From contig NZ_JAAGNZ010000001.1 in NCBI RefSeq assembly GCF_010747415.1, forward strand, positions 310,001 through 374,000: 64,000 nt of DNA, in the 5' to 3' direction. A program made the position numbers and the translations under genes. Under the pieces are notes generated by a model. It ran no database searches. It saw only the letters and a program-made list of their open reading frames with translations, and was not told the origin of the DNA. Positions 25,338 through 35,335 of this stretch are shown one piece after another. Source of the stretch: Spirosoma agri (GTDB taxonomy: Bacteria > Bacteroidota > Bacteroidia > Cytophagales > Spirosomataceae). How positions within the stretch are numbered: the first letter of the stretch is position 1; each line of letters opens with the position of its first letter.

Positions 25338-27272
25338 ATGCTGATTACCCCTGGCAGTCTTCTGGCCACCATCAACACGCCTGACGATCTTCGTAAACTC
25401 GATAAGTCCCGTCTGCCCCAACTTGCCGATGAACTTCGTCAGTTTATAATCGATGATGTATCGGTCTACGGCGGCCACTTTGGCGCTAGTCTGGGTGTCG
25501 TAGAATTATCCGTTGCGCTCCATTACGTGTTCAATACACCTGACGATCAGTTGGTGTGGGATGTGGGACATCAGGCATACGGGCATAAAATTCTTACGGG
25601 TCGGCGCGAAAAATTTCACACCAATCGGTTTTATAAAGGTATTTCTGGCTTCCCGAAGCGGAAAGAGAGTGTTTATGACTCGTTCGGGGTCGGTCACTCG
25701 TCAACGTCCATTTCGGCTGCATTGGGAATGGCTGTTGCGTCGCAGCTTCAGGGGAAACCACAGCGCAATCATATTGCGGTGATCGGCGATGGCGCTCTAA
25801 CGGCTGGTGAAGCATTTGAGGGCATGAATCACGCCGGAGCAACGGATAGCAATCTGCTGATCGTTCTGAACGATAATTGCATGAGCATCGACCCCAACGT
25901 GGGTGCTTTACGCGAGTATCTGACCGATATCACAACGTCTCAAACCTACAATAAGGTTAAAGACGAAATCTGGAATCTGCTCGGCAAGATGAGCAAGTTC
26001 GGAAAGAGTGCTCAGGACATTGTCTCTAAAGTTGAGTCGGGCATTAAAACGTCGCTGCTCGATCAGAGCAATCTGTTCGAGTCGCTGAACCTGCGCTATT
26101 TCGGGCCAATTGACGGGCACGATATCGATCATCTGGTGAGCGTCTTAGACGACCTCAAAAATATTCCCGGGCCTAAATTACTGCACGTTCTGACCGTGAA
26201 GGGAAAAGGCTATGCACCTGCCGAAAAAGATCAAACCAAGTGGCACGCGCCGGGCTTGTTCGACAAGGTTACGGGTGTTATTCAGAAGAAAATCTACGAT
26301 ATGCCACAACCTCCAAAATATCAGGAGGTTTTTGGAAATACACTGGTTGAACTGGCTGAGCAGAATCCGCGCATTGTGGGTGTAACGCCCGCCATGCCAT
26401 CGGGCTCGTCGATGAACATCATGATGAAGGCGATGCCCGATCGTGCTTTCGATGTTGGTATTGCTGAACAGCACGCTGTCACGTTCTCGGCGGGTATGGC
26501 TACACAAGGTGAAGTTGTATTCTGCAACATTTACTCAACGTTCATGCAACGGGCCTACGATCAGGTTATTCACGACGTTTGTATCCAGGAATTGCCCGTC
26601 GTTTTTTGTCTTGACCGCGCTGGTTTTGCCGGAGCCGATGGACCCACTCACCATGGCGCCTACGATCTGGCATTTATGCGCTGCATTCCAAATATGATTG
26701 TGGCAGCCCCCATGAATGAGCAAGAACTGCGCAACATGATGTATACCGCACAGTCGGACGAAATTCAGCAGGGTAAGCAGGCTTTTACGATTCGGTATCC
26801 AAGGGGTGAAGGTGTTATGCCCAACTGGCGTTTACCATTTGAGAAACAGACAGTTGGCAAAGGACGGCTGGTCTCTGATGGCGAGAATGTTGCTATTTTA
26901 ACGATAGGCCATATTGGTAATTACGCTGTTGAGGCTACCACAATGCTGGCTAAAGAAGGCATTCGGCCCGCCCATTTCGACATGCGTTATGTAAAGCCGC
27001 TGGATGAAGCGCTTCTTCACCAGATTTTCAGTCGTTTCGATCGGGTTCTTACGGTTGAAGATGGTTGCATTATGGGTGGTTTTGGTAGCGCGGTGTTGGA
27101 GTTTATGGCTAACCACGGCTACATGGCCCGCGTTAAACGACTTGGTATTCCAGATGCTGTCATTGAACACGGCGAACAGATTGAACTTCATCACGAGTGC
27201 GGCTTCGATCCACAGGGTATTGCTGACGCTGTACGCGAGCTGCTTTTTACGGGACGGGCGGTAGCTGTTTAG
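25338..27272 (+). CDS. dxs: 1-deoxy-D-xylulose-5-phosphate synthase
   Basis: 644 residues, full length. Thiamine-diphosphate enzyme: GDG (150-152) opening the GDG-to-N ThDP motif in GDGALTAGEAFEGMNHAG, VWDVGHQAYGHKILTGRR near the N-terminus, and the transketolase pyrimidine domain with FDVGIAEQHAVTFSAGMA. Condenses pyruvate and glyceraldehyde-3-phosphate, the first step of the MEP isoprenoid route, which feeds prenyl synthases such as that at 14021. Followed by a perfect 26-bp palindrome. Confidence 0.97.
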   Translation: MLITPGSLLATINTPDDLRKLDKSRLPQLADELRQFIIDDVSVYGGHFGASLGVVELSVALHYVFNTPDDQLVWDVGHQAYGHKILTGRREKFHTNRFYKGISGFPKRKESVYDSFGVGHSSTSISAALGMAVASQLQGKPQRNHIAVIGDGALTAGEAFEGMNHAGATDSNLLIVLNDNCMSIDPNVGALREYLTDITTSQTYNKVKDEIWNLLGKMSKFGKSAQDIVSKVESGIKTSLLDQSNLFESLNLRYFGPIDGHDIDHLVSVLDDLKNIPGPKLLHVLTVKGKGYAPAEKDQTKWHAPGLFDKVTGVIQKKIYDMPQPPKYQEVFGNTLVELAEQNPRIVGVTPAMPSGSSMNIMMKAMPDRAFDVGIAEQHAVTFSAGMATQGEVVFCNIYSTFMQRAYDQVIHDVCIQELPVVFCLDRAGFAGADGPTHHGAYDLAFMRCIPNMIVAAPMNEQELRNMMYTAQSDEIQQGKQAFTIRYPRGEGVMPNWRLPFEKQTVGKGRLVSDGENVAILTIGHIGNYAVEATTMLAKEGIRPAHFDMRYVKPLDEALLHQIFSRFDRVLTVEDGCIMGGFGSAVLEFMANHGYMARVKRLGIPDAVIEHGEQIELHHECGFDPQGIADAVRELLFTGRAVAV

Positions 27273-27285
27273 AACTCATATGTTG

Positions 27286-27345
27286 ACGGGATTACCGGGT
27301 CAACAGGATAGCTATCCTGTTGACCCGGTAATCCCGTTTTTTTTT
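27286..27345 (+). terminator. 26-bp perfect palindrome with T run (dxs terminator; abuts aspartate kinase start)
   Basis: 27286-27311 and 27312-27337 are exact reverse complements with no spacer (centre GGATAG/CTATCC), followed by a run of T to 27345. It is a strong intrinsic terminator by structure. The next start codon is at 27349, only 3 bases further, which leaves no room for an ordinary promoter or leader after it. Confidence 0.9.
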
Positions 27346-27348
27346 GCT

Positions 27349-28590
27349 ATGAATGTATTCAAATTTGGTGGCGCATCGGTAAAAGATGCAGCCGGTGTAC
27401 AAAATCTGGCCGGCATCGTTCAGGATCAGGGTAAGGGGACCGTCATTGTCGTATCGGCGATGGGCAAAATGACCAATGCCCTTGAAGAACTCGTTCGTGC
27501 CTATGTTAGCCAGAAACCAGCTGAAACTGAAGAGCACTTACTGGCGATTCGCGCTTACCACGAACAGATCATCCACGAACTGACGGGTAATTTTGATCGG
27601 GTCTACCAAACGCTGGATAATCTGTCAAACTATCTGAAGAAAGCGCCTGCCAGTACTTACGATGAGGTGTATGACCAAATCGTTTCGCTGGGTGAGATCA
27701 TGTCTACACAGATCGTAGCGGCTTACTTGGCGGAATTAGGCGTACCGACCCATTGGGCAGACGCACGGCAGCTTATTGCTACGGATACAACCTTCCGGGA
27801 AGGTCAGGTAGACTGGGAAGAAACTAATCGGCGAATTAGCCACGCGGTTCCGAAAAACGCCGTAACCGTGACACAGGGATTTATCGGTCAGACGCCGGAT
27901 GGCCGGACAACGACGCTTGGTCGGGAAGGGTCAGACTATACAGCCGCTATTTTCGCGTACTGTCTGAATGCCAAAAGCGTTACGATCTGGAAAGACGTAC
28001 CCGGCGTTTTGAATGCCGATCCGAAGTGGTTCGATGAGACGGTACTATTAGAGAAAATCACCTACCAGGACGCGATCGAACTGGCCTATTACGGAGCGAC
28101 GGTTATTCATCCTAAAACGATAAAACCACTGCAAAATAAGGGTATACCGCTCTACGTGCGTTCATTCATAAAGCCGGAAGCGCCAGGAACGGTTATTGGG
28201 AATTACGAGCAGCATCTGCTCATCCCGTCGTTCATCTTTAAGATCAATCAGGTTTTGATTTCGCTTCACCCGACTGATTTTTCGTTCATTGCCGAAGACA
28301 ATCTGAGCCGGATTTTTGGTCGGTTCGCGCAGGCCGGGGTTAAAATCAACCTGATGCAGAATACGGCCATCAGCTTTTCAGTCGTGGTCGATAACAATCC
28401 CGACCGGGTGCCTGACTTGCTGGAGCTACTGAAACAGGACTTCCGGGTGAGTTATAACCAGGGGCTGGAGTTAATAACGATCCGTTATTACGATCAAAGC
28501 ACCATTGACCGCGTGTTGGTCAACAAGCGGTTGTTGCTTGAGCAGAAGAGCCGGTATACGGTTCAACTGGTCGTGAAAGATTTGGGATGA
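27349..28590 (+). CDS. Aspartate kinase (monofunctional)
   Basis: 413 residues. Amino-acid kinase fold with KFGGASV (5-11), VVSAMGKMTN and TLGREGSDYTAAIFA for ATP and aspartate binding, then a C-terminal ACT region (about 300-410) that usually binds lysine or threonine as feedback inhibitor. No homoserine dehydrogenase domain, so it is of the lysC type; paralogs in the genome cannot be excluded, so I give no symbol. A frame extending upstream to 27280 would run through the palindrome and is rejected: the family start is MNVFKFGGASV. Confidence 0.9.
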   Translation: MNVFKFGGASVKDAAGVQNLAGIVQDQGKGTVIVVSAMGKMTNALEELVRAYVSQKPAETEEHLLAIRAYHEQIIHELTGNFDRVYQTLDNLSNYLKKAPASTYDEVYDQIVSLGEIMSTQIVAAYLAELGVPTHWADARQLIATDTTFREGQVDWEETNRRISHAVPKNAVTVTQGFIGQTPDGRTTTLGREGSDYTAAIFAYCLNAKSVTIWKDVPGVLNADPKWFDETVLLEKITYQDAIELAYYGATVIHPKTIKPLQNKGIPLYVRSFIKPEAPGTVIGNYEQHLLIPSFIFKINQVLISLHPTDFSFIAEDNLSRIFGRFAQAGVKINLMQNTAISFSVVVDNNPDRVPDLLELLKQDFRVSYNQGLELITIRYYDQSTIDRVLVNKRLLLEQKSRYTVQLVVKDLG

Positions 28591-28649
28591 TGCACGAACA
28601 GTAACGCGGGTGAAAACCCAAGCACCCAGCACCCTCTGTAGCACCTACA

Positions 28650-29681
28650 CTAAAACTTCGGACAAGGTAATTTCTTGTCCCGACGCCGAACATTCGACCG
28701 GCGGCCTTCTGGTTTCTCGAAGATATACGACAAGGATAACTCGTGCGATCCACCGCTATTGCCAAGCGTCGAAACGGTGAAGTCGTAGCTATAGCCAATC
28801 GAAAATTTATCCATGCGCCAACCCGCCAGCAGGGCAACGGCGTCGTGATTGTTAATCGTCTGCTCGTATTTCTTGAACGGAATCCCCCGGTAATACGCTC
28901 CAACCGTCAGGGGCGCGTAGGTCAGGTAAGCGCCAATATCCAGCTGATCGTATTTCCCCTGAAATTTGTAAAGAATGACGGGCGAAAAACTGATTTCCCG
29001 ATCCTGTTCATCGGCTAAACCCGTAAACCCACCGAGCGGAATTCGCAGGCCAGCCTGAAAGCTTCCTTTTATGGGGAGACGATTCTGACCCGCGACAAAA
29101 AAGCTCTGATCGGGTCGGTTAATGTGGTGAGCCGCTGCCCCAACCCAGAACCAGTCAGAATAAAATAAAGCGCCGGTCGAAAAATCGAGGTACTTATTTC
29201 TGGGTGATCCGGCCAACAACGTCGGGTCCTGTGAAACACTACCTGATATAAACCCCTGATCGGTAAACTGATCGCCCGTCGTTAAGCCAAAATAATTGAC
29301 ATTTCGATTAACGTATGAACCCTGCAAGCCAAGCCGAACGAAGGACGACTCGCTCACCTGAAACTGGTAAGAGTATTGCAACCCTATTTCCGTAGATTGA
29401 ATCCTACCCTGACCCTGGTTGTCATTCTGGATCAACAGGCCCACACCACTATTAACTTTATCGAAATAATGATCAAGACCAATCATTGTCGTCACGTAAT
29501 TGGTGATTGCAGGCCATTGATTCCGATAGTTCGCTGTGATACGGGGGGCAAGTGCCGATCCGGCAAAAGCGGGGTTCAGGTAAAGCGGGGCGGCATAAAA
29601 TTGGGTGAACTGCGGATCCTGCGCGAAGGCCAGTTGGCTAAAGGCAAACGCCAAAACCGCCAATACGTATTTCTTACTCAT
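28650..29681 (-). CDS. PorP/SprF family type IX secretion outer-membrane protein
   Basis: 343 residues from the ATG at 29681 (signal peptide MSKKYVLAVLAFAFSQLAFAQ; the frame upstream to 29759 adds an improbable leader). QDPQFTQFYAAPLYLNPAFAGS is the PorP/SprF signature right after the signal peptide, followed by beta-barrel strands. Members help export or attach T9SS cargo with type B sorting domains. Divergent from a large gliding-type cargo gene at 29917, a typical SprF/SprB-like pairing. The C-terminal end has an extra basic tail (RRSNVRRRDKKL). Confidence 0.92.
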   Translation of the reverse strand: MSKKYVLAVLAFAFSQLAFAQDPQFTQFYAAPLYLNPAFAGSALAPRITANYRNQWPAITNYVTTMIGLDHYFDKVNSGVGLLIQNDNQGQGRIQSTEIGLQYSYQFQVSESSFVRLGLQGSYVNRNVNYFGLTTGDQFTDQGFISGSVSQDPTLLAGSPRNKYLDFSTGALFYSDWFWVGAAAHHINRPDQSFFVAGQNRLPIKGSFQAGLRIPLGGFTGLADEQDREISFSPVILYKFQGKYDQLDIGAYLTYAPLTVGAYYRGIPFKKYEQTINNHDAVALLAGWRMDKFSIGYSYDFTVSTLGNSGGSHELSLSYIFEKPEGRRSNVRRRDKKLPCPKF

Positions 29682-29916
29682 AGCTGGAATATAAGGGCAA
29701 AGACTGAGCCAACTTAGCAGTTGCAACACTCTTAACGAAAAAAGAGTAATTAAGAGCATGAACAGCCCATAAAATTAACTTGCTTTTTATCGATTTTTAC
29801 GATTGTAGAACGATAAAATTTTAACGAAGCCACTTCGTTTATACTAACGTAATGCCCCCGTTGTCTGTTATGCCAGGGGATGAATTTGTGCCGGTGGGCT
29901 TATTCCGAAATTTTTC
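29682..29916. promoter_or_regulatory. Divergent control region between PorP/SprF-like gene and gliding-CTD gene
   Basis: 235 bp between two divergent starts, AT-rich in the middle (29760-29830). Both promoters must lie here; no box convincing enough to place was found. Confidence 0.4.
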
Positions 29917-32900
29917 ATGGTAACTTATATTGGCCGTCTCTGTTTTATCGGGCTTTGGGCCACGCTGCTGCTGCTGGCAGGGCTGACTACATCCTGGGCG
30001 CAAACAACTAAAAGTTTTGGTATTAGTGGGAAAACGTGCGTTCCCGATGTTGAATGTAAAGCGGATTCGGTCGTGTTCACCGATAGCGTGCTGACAGGTG
30101 TGACCACACGCGTCTGGAATTTTGGCGATACGGGAGCGGGTAGTACATTAACGACACAACGAGATTCGATAGCCCGGCACGTTTATCAAACATCAGGCAC
30201 CTATACGATTACGTTGACAAGAACGGTCAATGGGGTTGTACAGACAACAGAACGAAGAGTTCAAATATACAATCGTCCCCAACCTTTTTCTAAATGGCGT
30301 ACTGATACGACAATTTGTAAAGGCGAAAAGATTACACTTGATCCCTACGCTGGCAGTGATCAGTCGAGATACAATTACTTGTGGTATCCGAAAGGAGATA
30401 CTACACAGTCCATACAGGTTGACAGTTCAGGCTGTTATTCTGTAGAATCGATTGATCCGGCTACTGGCTGTTCGTATCAGGATCGGATCAATGTCGATGT
30501 GTGCGGGGAAAAGAAAGAGTCACAAGGGGTTAAATGGTATTTTGGAGCCAATGCCGGTCTGGATTTTAGCGGTGGTGGGGCGCCGAAACCCATCACGGAT
30601 GGTAAACTAAACACCATCGAGGGTTCTTCGTCCATCGCTAATACCAAAGGTATTCTGCTGTTTTATACGGATGGTATCACAATCTACGACAAGGACGGCA
30701 AACCACTGAAATCACTCGACCCGCGTGATTCGGCCGCAACCGCGACGCCTATTCCGCTTGGTGGTAATAAAAATTCGACGCAATCAGCCCTGATCGTTCC
30801 GAAACCAACATGCCGCGGCTGCGAATATCTCTACTATGTGTACACCACCTCGGAAATTCGTGGTCAGAAAACGCTGACGTATAGCATCGTCGATATGCGT
30901 CAGAATGGGGGTAAAGGGGCTGTCGTTGAGAAAAACATACCCTTATCGAACAAGGGCACCGAGCAGTCTGCGTCGGTCCGCAATGATCGTGACTCTACCT
31001 ACTGGGTCATTACCCGGCAGTATGGAACGAACACCTTCGAAATCCGGCACCTAACGCCCAGTGAAACGCCCGTTCTGACAACTTATACCGGTGGCCAAGC
31101 AATTGACTCTCTCGCGAATGCTGAGGGGTACATTAAAATTGGTCCGGCTGATACGACGGGTGGTAATAAGGGCAACCGGCCAATGGCCGTCGTTATTCCG
31201 GGGCCACCCAAAAACTCGGTCGATCTGTATACATTCAACGATTCGACAGGCGTAATGAAATTTGAGCGAACGCTCGATTTAGGCCCCGCTCCACCGAAAG
31301 CGTATGGCGTTGAGTTCTCTCCCGACGGTCAAAGTCTATACGTCACGATGTTGGCCGATACCAATGCCGATGGGAGCCTGAAAGGATCATCGTACGTGCT
31401 CAAGTATGATCTGACGCAGAAAGACTCGCTGTTGACCGGGTCCAGAACTGTGGTCGACAGCAGTACGACCCGGCAATACGGCTCCATTCAGATTGGCCCC
31501 GACGGACGAATCTACGTGGCCATAAAAGGCAGTAGTTCACTGGGAACCATCGATAACCCGAACGGCGGTTTGCTTGATAGTCTGGTTTTCAACCCATCCG
31601 GGCAATCGCTGGGCGGGCAAACCAGTCAGCTAGGCTTACCGAACCTTGTGGCTAATTTCAACGATCCATCGAGTGGGCCGGGGGTAACTTATTCTGATAC
31701 GTGTACGAATGCCCCTACGGTGTTTCAAATTAGTCCTAACTGTCCAAAACTAAAGGAAACATACACATTAGATTTTGGCGATGGTAGTCAACCTAAATCA
31801 ACGACGGCGACGCAACCGATTACTCATGCTTATACAAATCCCGGTCAATATGCTATCAGCTTACACATAGTGACCAGGACTAGTTCTGGAGGTATTTGTA
31901 AAGACACACTTATTCGGGATACATTAACGATTCTGGCAACCCCACCCGATATAAAGCTTGGTGCCGACACGGCCATTTGCAACAAGAAAGGACTCACGCT
32001 CGACATAAAGGTGCAGGCTAAACTATACGTCTGGGTTGTGAACGGTGCCGTAGTCAGCAGGCAAAAGACGCTGAAGCTGGAACTTCCCGGCTTCTATCAC
32101 GTGATTGGTCTGGCGGCTAACGGCGAGTGCTTTAAAAGTGACACAATTGACGTTCAGATAAAGCCCGTACCGTCACTCGACCTCGGACCTGACACACTAT
32201 TCTGCTATCGATCGGCGGTAGAGCTGACCGTGCCACAACGAACCTGGACGCAGTTCCAATGGAGTAATGGCGGAACAACCCGCACAATTTCGGTCAATGC
32301 AGCGGGGACATACTCTGTGACGGCACAAGCTACAGTAAACGGTACTACCTGCGAAAATTCGGATACCATTCGCGTACGTGAATTGCCAAAACTACGGGTA
32401 GCCGCTGCTTTGAAACAGCCTGTATCCTGTACATCGGCGGATGGAGCCATCGTGCTGACGCCCAATCCCGCTGGTGACTATCAATATGCCTGGGCGGGGA
32501 CCGGTACATCAGGAACGGCACTGGCCGGAACGACCAATCAACAGACAGGACTTACCGAGGGCGGCTACAAAGTCACTATGACTGACACGCTGCACGAGTG
32601 CAAACTGGACACGGCGTTCACGCTAAAATCAACGGCGAATCAGCTAGCCCTTACGCCTTCCATCAGGGATGCACTGTGTAGCACGCCCAATAGCGGTACC
32701 ATCAGCCTGACGATAACGGGTGGTACGGCGGTGAGCTACAACTGGTACGGCCAGAATAACACGCAACTGGCAACGACGCCCGTATTCAATACAGCCGCGC
32801 CCGGCCTGTACTCTGTTCAGGTAGTAGACGCGAACGGTTGCAAGGCCATCAGGGATAGTATCAAAGTAGGATTGGACAGTGCTGGTTTCGCCCGGCTAGG

Positions 32901-33609
32901 GCCAGAGCAGTTGAAGTGCATTGGTCAGTCAGTTACGCTCGCACCGGAAAACGCGCAGCAACCCGGTAATACGTATCAGTGGAGTACTGGTTCATCTGCG
33001 CCATCCATAACGGTAAATACGCCCGGCTCTTATAGCATCATCGTGCGTAACTCGCAGACGGGTTGTGTGGGTCGAAGCAATGTCCAGGTAACAGACCGGC
33101 CAGCACCCGCTTTCTCGCTTTCCAAAGAAGTGATCCTCTGTGAAGGCGATCAGGGACGGGCACAGATCGTCGCGAATGGAGCTACTGGTCTGCGCTATTT
33201 CTGGCTGAACCGTAACGATACGACCAATACGATCACCGTCAATCGGGCGGGGCAATATCAGGTTGTCGTGACTGATCCGGTGGGCTGTACAGCCATCGGT
33301 ACGGCGCTGGCGTTGAACAAATGTGAACCCCGGGTAAATGTGCCCGAAGCCTTTACGCCTAACAACGATGGCGTGAACGATGTGCTTCAGGTGTTCTCGG
33401 CCTACGTAACGGACTACGAGTTACGCGTCTATAACCGATGGGGTGAGGTGATCTTTGTGGCCAACAATCCGGAGCAGAAATGGGACGGCACGTACAAGGG
33501 TTATTTATACCCACCCATGCTTTATCCGTACGTTATTACGTTCAAAAGTGAGTCATTTCCGGAGCGCGGAAACGTGGTAAAACGAGGGTCTGTACTGCTC
33601 ATACGATAG
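29917..33609 (+). CDS. Large T9SS cargo protein with PKD repeats and gliding-motility C-terminal domain
   Basis: 1230 residues. Signal peptide 1-28. A PKD-like domain (about 40-120, FGDTGAGST), a middle region recalling a beta-propeller with repeated strand/DG motifs (about 205-570), a second PKD (about 600-670) and several Ig-like domains with paired Cys follow. The last 90 residues ([30 protein letters not shown]) are the type B gliding C-terminal domain that directs export by T9SS, usually with a SprF-like partner, here the divergent neighbour. Probably a cell-surface adhesin or scaffold; substrate unknown. Confidence 0.9.
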   Translation: MVTYIGRLCFIGLWATLLLLAGLTTSWAQTTKSFGISGKTCVPDVECKADSVVFTDSVLTGVTTRVWNFGDTGAGSTLTTQRDSIARHVYQTSGTYTITLTRTVNGVVQTTERRVQIYNRPQPFSKWRTDTTICKGEKITLDPYAGSDQSRYNYLWYPKGDTTQSIQVDSSGCYSVESIDPATGCSYQDRINVDVCGEKKESQGVKWYFGANAGLDFSGGGAPKPITDGKLNTIEGSSSIANTKGILLFYTDGITIYDKDGKPLKSLDPRDSAATATPIPLGGNKNSTQSALIVPKPTCRGCEYLYYVYTTSEIRGQKTLTYSIVDMRQNGGKGAVVEKNIPLSNKGTEQSASVRNDRDSTYWVITRQYGTNTFEIRHLTPSETPVLTTYTGGQAIDSLANAEGYIKIGPADTTGGNKGNRPMAVVIPGPPKNSVDLYTFNDSTGVMKFERTLDLGPAPPKAYGVEFSPDGQSLYVTMLADTNADGSLKGSSYVLKYDLTQKDSLLTGSRTVVDSSTTRQYGSIQIGPDGRIYVAIKGSSSLGTIDNPNGGLLDSLVFNPSGQSLGGQTSQLGLPNLVANFNDPSSGPGVTYSDTCTNAPTVFQISPNCPKLKETYTLDFGDGSQPKSTTATQPITHAYTNPGQYAISLHIVTRTSSGGICKDTLIRDTLTILATPPDIKLGADTAICNKKGLTLDIKVQAKLYVWVVNGAVVSRQKTLKLELPGFYHVIGLAANGECFKSDTIDVQIKPVPSLDLGPDTLFCYRSAVELTVPQRTWTQFQWSNGGTTRTISVNAAGTYSVTAQATVNGTTCENSDTIRVRELPKLRVAAALKQPVSCTSADGAIVLTPNPAGDYQYAWAGTGTSGTALAGTTNQQTGLTEGGYKVTMTDTLHECKLDTAFTLKSTANQLALTPSIRDALCSTPNSGTISLTITGGTAVSYNWYGQNNTQLATTPVFNTAAPGLYSVQVVDANGCKAIRDSIKVGLDSAGFARLGPEQLKCIGQSVTLAPENAQQPGNTYQWSTGSSAPSITVNTPGSYSIIVRNSQTGCVGRSNVQVTDRPAPAFSLSKEVILCEGDQGRAQIVANGATGLRYFWLNRNDTTNTITVNRAGQYQVVVTDPVGCTAIGTALALNKCEPRVNVPEAFTPNNDGVNDVLQVFSAYVTDYELRVYNRWGEVIFVANNPEQKWDGTYKGYLYPPMLYPYVITFKSESFPERGNVVKRGSVLLIR

Positions 33610-33631
33610 CGGTTTTCTGCACTTTTTTTCG

Positions 33632-33639
33632 TATATTTG
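33632..33639 (+). promoter_or_regulatory. Bacteroidota -7 box (TATATTTG) for ruvB
   Basis: Perfect TAnnTTTG, 68 bases before the ruvB ATG. No clear -33 element. Confidence 0.5.
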
Positions 33640-33707
33640 AGGTAAACGCCCCGGCCAAAAAGTCTGTTTTTCAGCCTGATTTGGCCGGGTTTGCACTAAT
33701 CAAAATC

Positions 33708-34736
33708 ATGCGAAACGACTTTCTGAAAGGAACAGGCGAGGGAATGACCGCTACCGATAAGGAGATCGAAAAAGCGCTTCGGCCGCTTTCCTTCGAGGAC
33801 TTTACAGGACAGGCCAAGGTACTGGATAATCTCGAAGTATTTGTCAAGGCAGCCATGCAGCGGGGTGATGCGCTTGACCATGTACTGCTCCATGGTCCGC
33901 CGGGTTTGGGCAAAACAACGCTGTCGCACATTATAGCCAACGAACTCAACGCGAGTATTAAAATGACCTCCGGGCCAGTGCTGGATAAGCCCAGTGATCT
34001 GGCGGGTTTGCTGACCAATCTGCAACCAAACGATGTGTTGTTCATTGACGAGATTCACCGGCTTAACCCGATCGTGGAGGAGTATTTGTATTCGGCCATG
34101 GAAGATTACAAGATCGACATTATGCTCGATTCCGGTCCCAATGCCCGGACCGTGCAGATCAAGTTGAATCCGTTTACGCTCATCGGTGCTACGACAAGGG
34201 CTGGTATGCTGACATCACCCCTTCGGGCGCGGTTCGGTATCAGCTGTCGATTGGAGTATTACGATGCTAAACTGCTGACATCTATCGTGCAGCGATCGTC
34301 GGCTATTCTGGGCACACCGATCGATGAGACGGGTGCGTTTGAGATTGCCCGCCGGAGCCGGGGTACACCACGGATTGCCAACAACCTGCTGCGCCGAACC
34401 CGCGATTTTGCGCAGGTCAAGGGGAATGGCTATATCAATGTGGACATTGCCGAAATTGCCCTGAGTGCACTCGAAGTGGATCAGAACGGACTTGACGATA
34501 TGGACAATCGGATTCTGACCACGATCATCGAGAAGTTCAAGGGTGGGCCGGTTGGTCTGACAACGATTGCTACCGCCTGTGGCGAAGAAGCAGAAACGAT
34601 TGAGGAAGTCTACGAACCGTTTTTAATTCAGGAGGGATTTCTGATGCGTACATCCCGTGGTCGTGAAGCCACCGAGAAGGCTTACCTGCACCTGGGTATT
34701 GTACCGCCTTACAAGCCAGGTGAGCTGTTCAATTAA
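33708..34736 (+). CDS. ruvB: Holliday junction branch-migration ATPase RuvB
   Basis: 342 residues from the ATG at 33708; the longer frame opens with TTG at 33681. AAA+ core with Walker [10 protein letters not shown] (64-72), Walker [10 protein letters not shown], sensor [18 protein letters not shown], and the C-terminal winged helix. Hexameric motor that, with RuvA, drives branch migration of Holliday junctions in recombination repair. Confidence 0.97.
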   Translation: MRNDFLKGTGEGMTATDKEIEKALRPLSFEDFTGQAKVLDNLEVFVKAAMQRGDALDHVLLHGPPGLGKTTLSHIIANELNASIKMTSGPVLDKPSDLAGLLTNLQPNDVLFIDEIHRLNPIVEEYLYSAMEDYKIDIMLDSGPNARTVQIKLNPFTLIGATTRAGMLTSPLRARFGISCRLEYYDAKLLTSIVQRSSAILGTPIDETGAFEIARRSRGTPRIANNLLRRTRDFAQVKGNGYINVDIAEIALSALEVDQNGLDDMDNRILTTIIEKFKGGPVGLTTIATACGEEAETIEEVYEPFLIQEGFLMRTSRGREATEKAYLHLGIVPPYKPGELFN

Positions 34737-34749
34737 ACGAGGCAGTGTA

Positions 34750-34806
34750 AGCGAGTAAACAGGGCATTGGCAGTCAATTTATGGCAAACTATCCTGTTTG
34801 CTCGCT
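34750..34806. terminator. Stem-loop between converging ruvB and ArsR-like genes
   Basis: AGCGAGTAAACAGG pairs with CCTGTTTGCTCGCT over 14 bp with one mismatch, loop about 29 nt. No T run; may act as a bidirectional terminator or mRNA stabiliser. Confidence 0.5.
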
Positions 34807-34816
34807 CACTAACTGA

Positions 34817-35125
34817 TCAATTAAGAATCTTGCTTTTGTAGATGCACTGAATGACATCGGCCACGGCAGTATCTACCAAGAAATAATAAATATTTTTTCC
34901 ACTACGCCGAATATCAAGTATACCCTTGTCGCGCATATTGATCAGGTGATGCGAGATAAGCGATTGCTCAGCGTTCAGATTTTTGTAGATCGTTGACACA
35001 TTCAGCTCTTTATTGTCATTCAGCATCTGAATTATTTTGATGCGCAGCGGATGGGCGACTGCTTTGAGCACATAAGCAGCTTTGTCAATGCGCTTATCCT
35101 CATCCAAATTTGTTTCAGTATCCAT
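34817..35125 (-). CDS. ArsR-family winged-helix transcriptional regulator
   Basis: 102 residues. Winged helix with LKAVAHPLRIKIIQML and the recognition segment EQSLISHHLINMRDKGIL, the classical ArsR/SmtB pattern. The metal-binding CxC motif of ArsR/SmtB (ELCVCD) is absent, replaced by KELNVSTIY, so it likely senses something else. Two copies of AAGGTAGAATTA lie 52 and 97 bases upstream of the start and could be its own operator. Confidence 0.9.
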   Translation of the reverse strand: MDTETNLDEDKRIDKAAYVLKAVAHPLRIKIIQMLNDNKELNVSTIYKNLNAEQSLISHHLINMRDKGILDIRRSGKNIYYFLVDTAVADVIQCIYKSKILN

Positions 35126-35176
35126 ATAGGTAAGTATTATCAGGTGTGCGTTTGGTGAAAGTTATGCTAATTCCAG

Positions 35177-35233
35177 AAGGTAGAATTAGTAAGGTCTTCA
35201 ATGTATGAACGAATTTATCTAAAGGTAGAATTA
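35177..35233 (-). promoter_or_regulatory. Two direct repeats upstream of the ArsR-like gene (candidate operator)
   Basis: AAGGTAGAATTA occurs at 35177-35188 and again at 35222-35233, 45 bp apart. Read on the minus strand the distal copy overlaps TACCTTTA, close to a -7 box. Autoregulation is inferred. Confidence 0.45.
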
Positions 35234-35335
35234 AGTATATGTTTCTACAATAAAAATATATTTATAGGTTATGGGATGTCTAAAACGCGCTTATTCTATC
35301 TATTATATGGTACTTACCTACTAGTAGTTTTTTAA

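Noticed and set aside
27286-27345. Lysine riboswitch upstream of the aspartate kinase gene
   Set aside because: The space is only a simple perfect palindrome with T run; a lysine riboswitch needs a much longer multi-helix leader.
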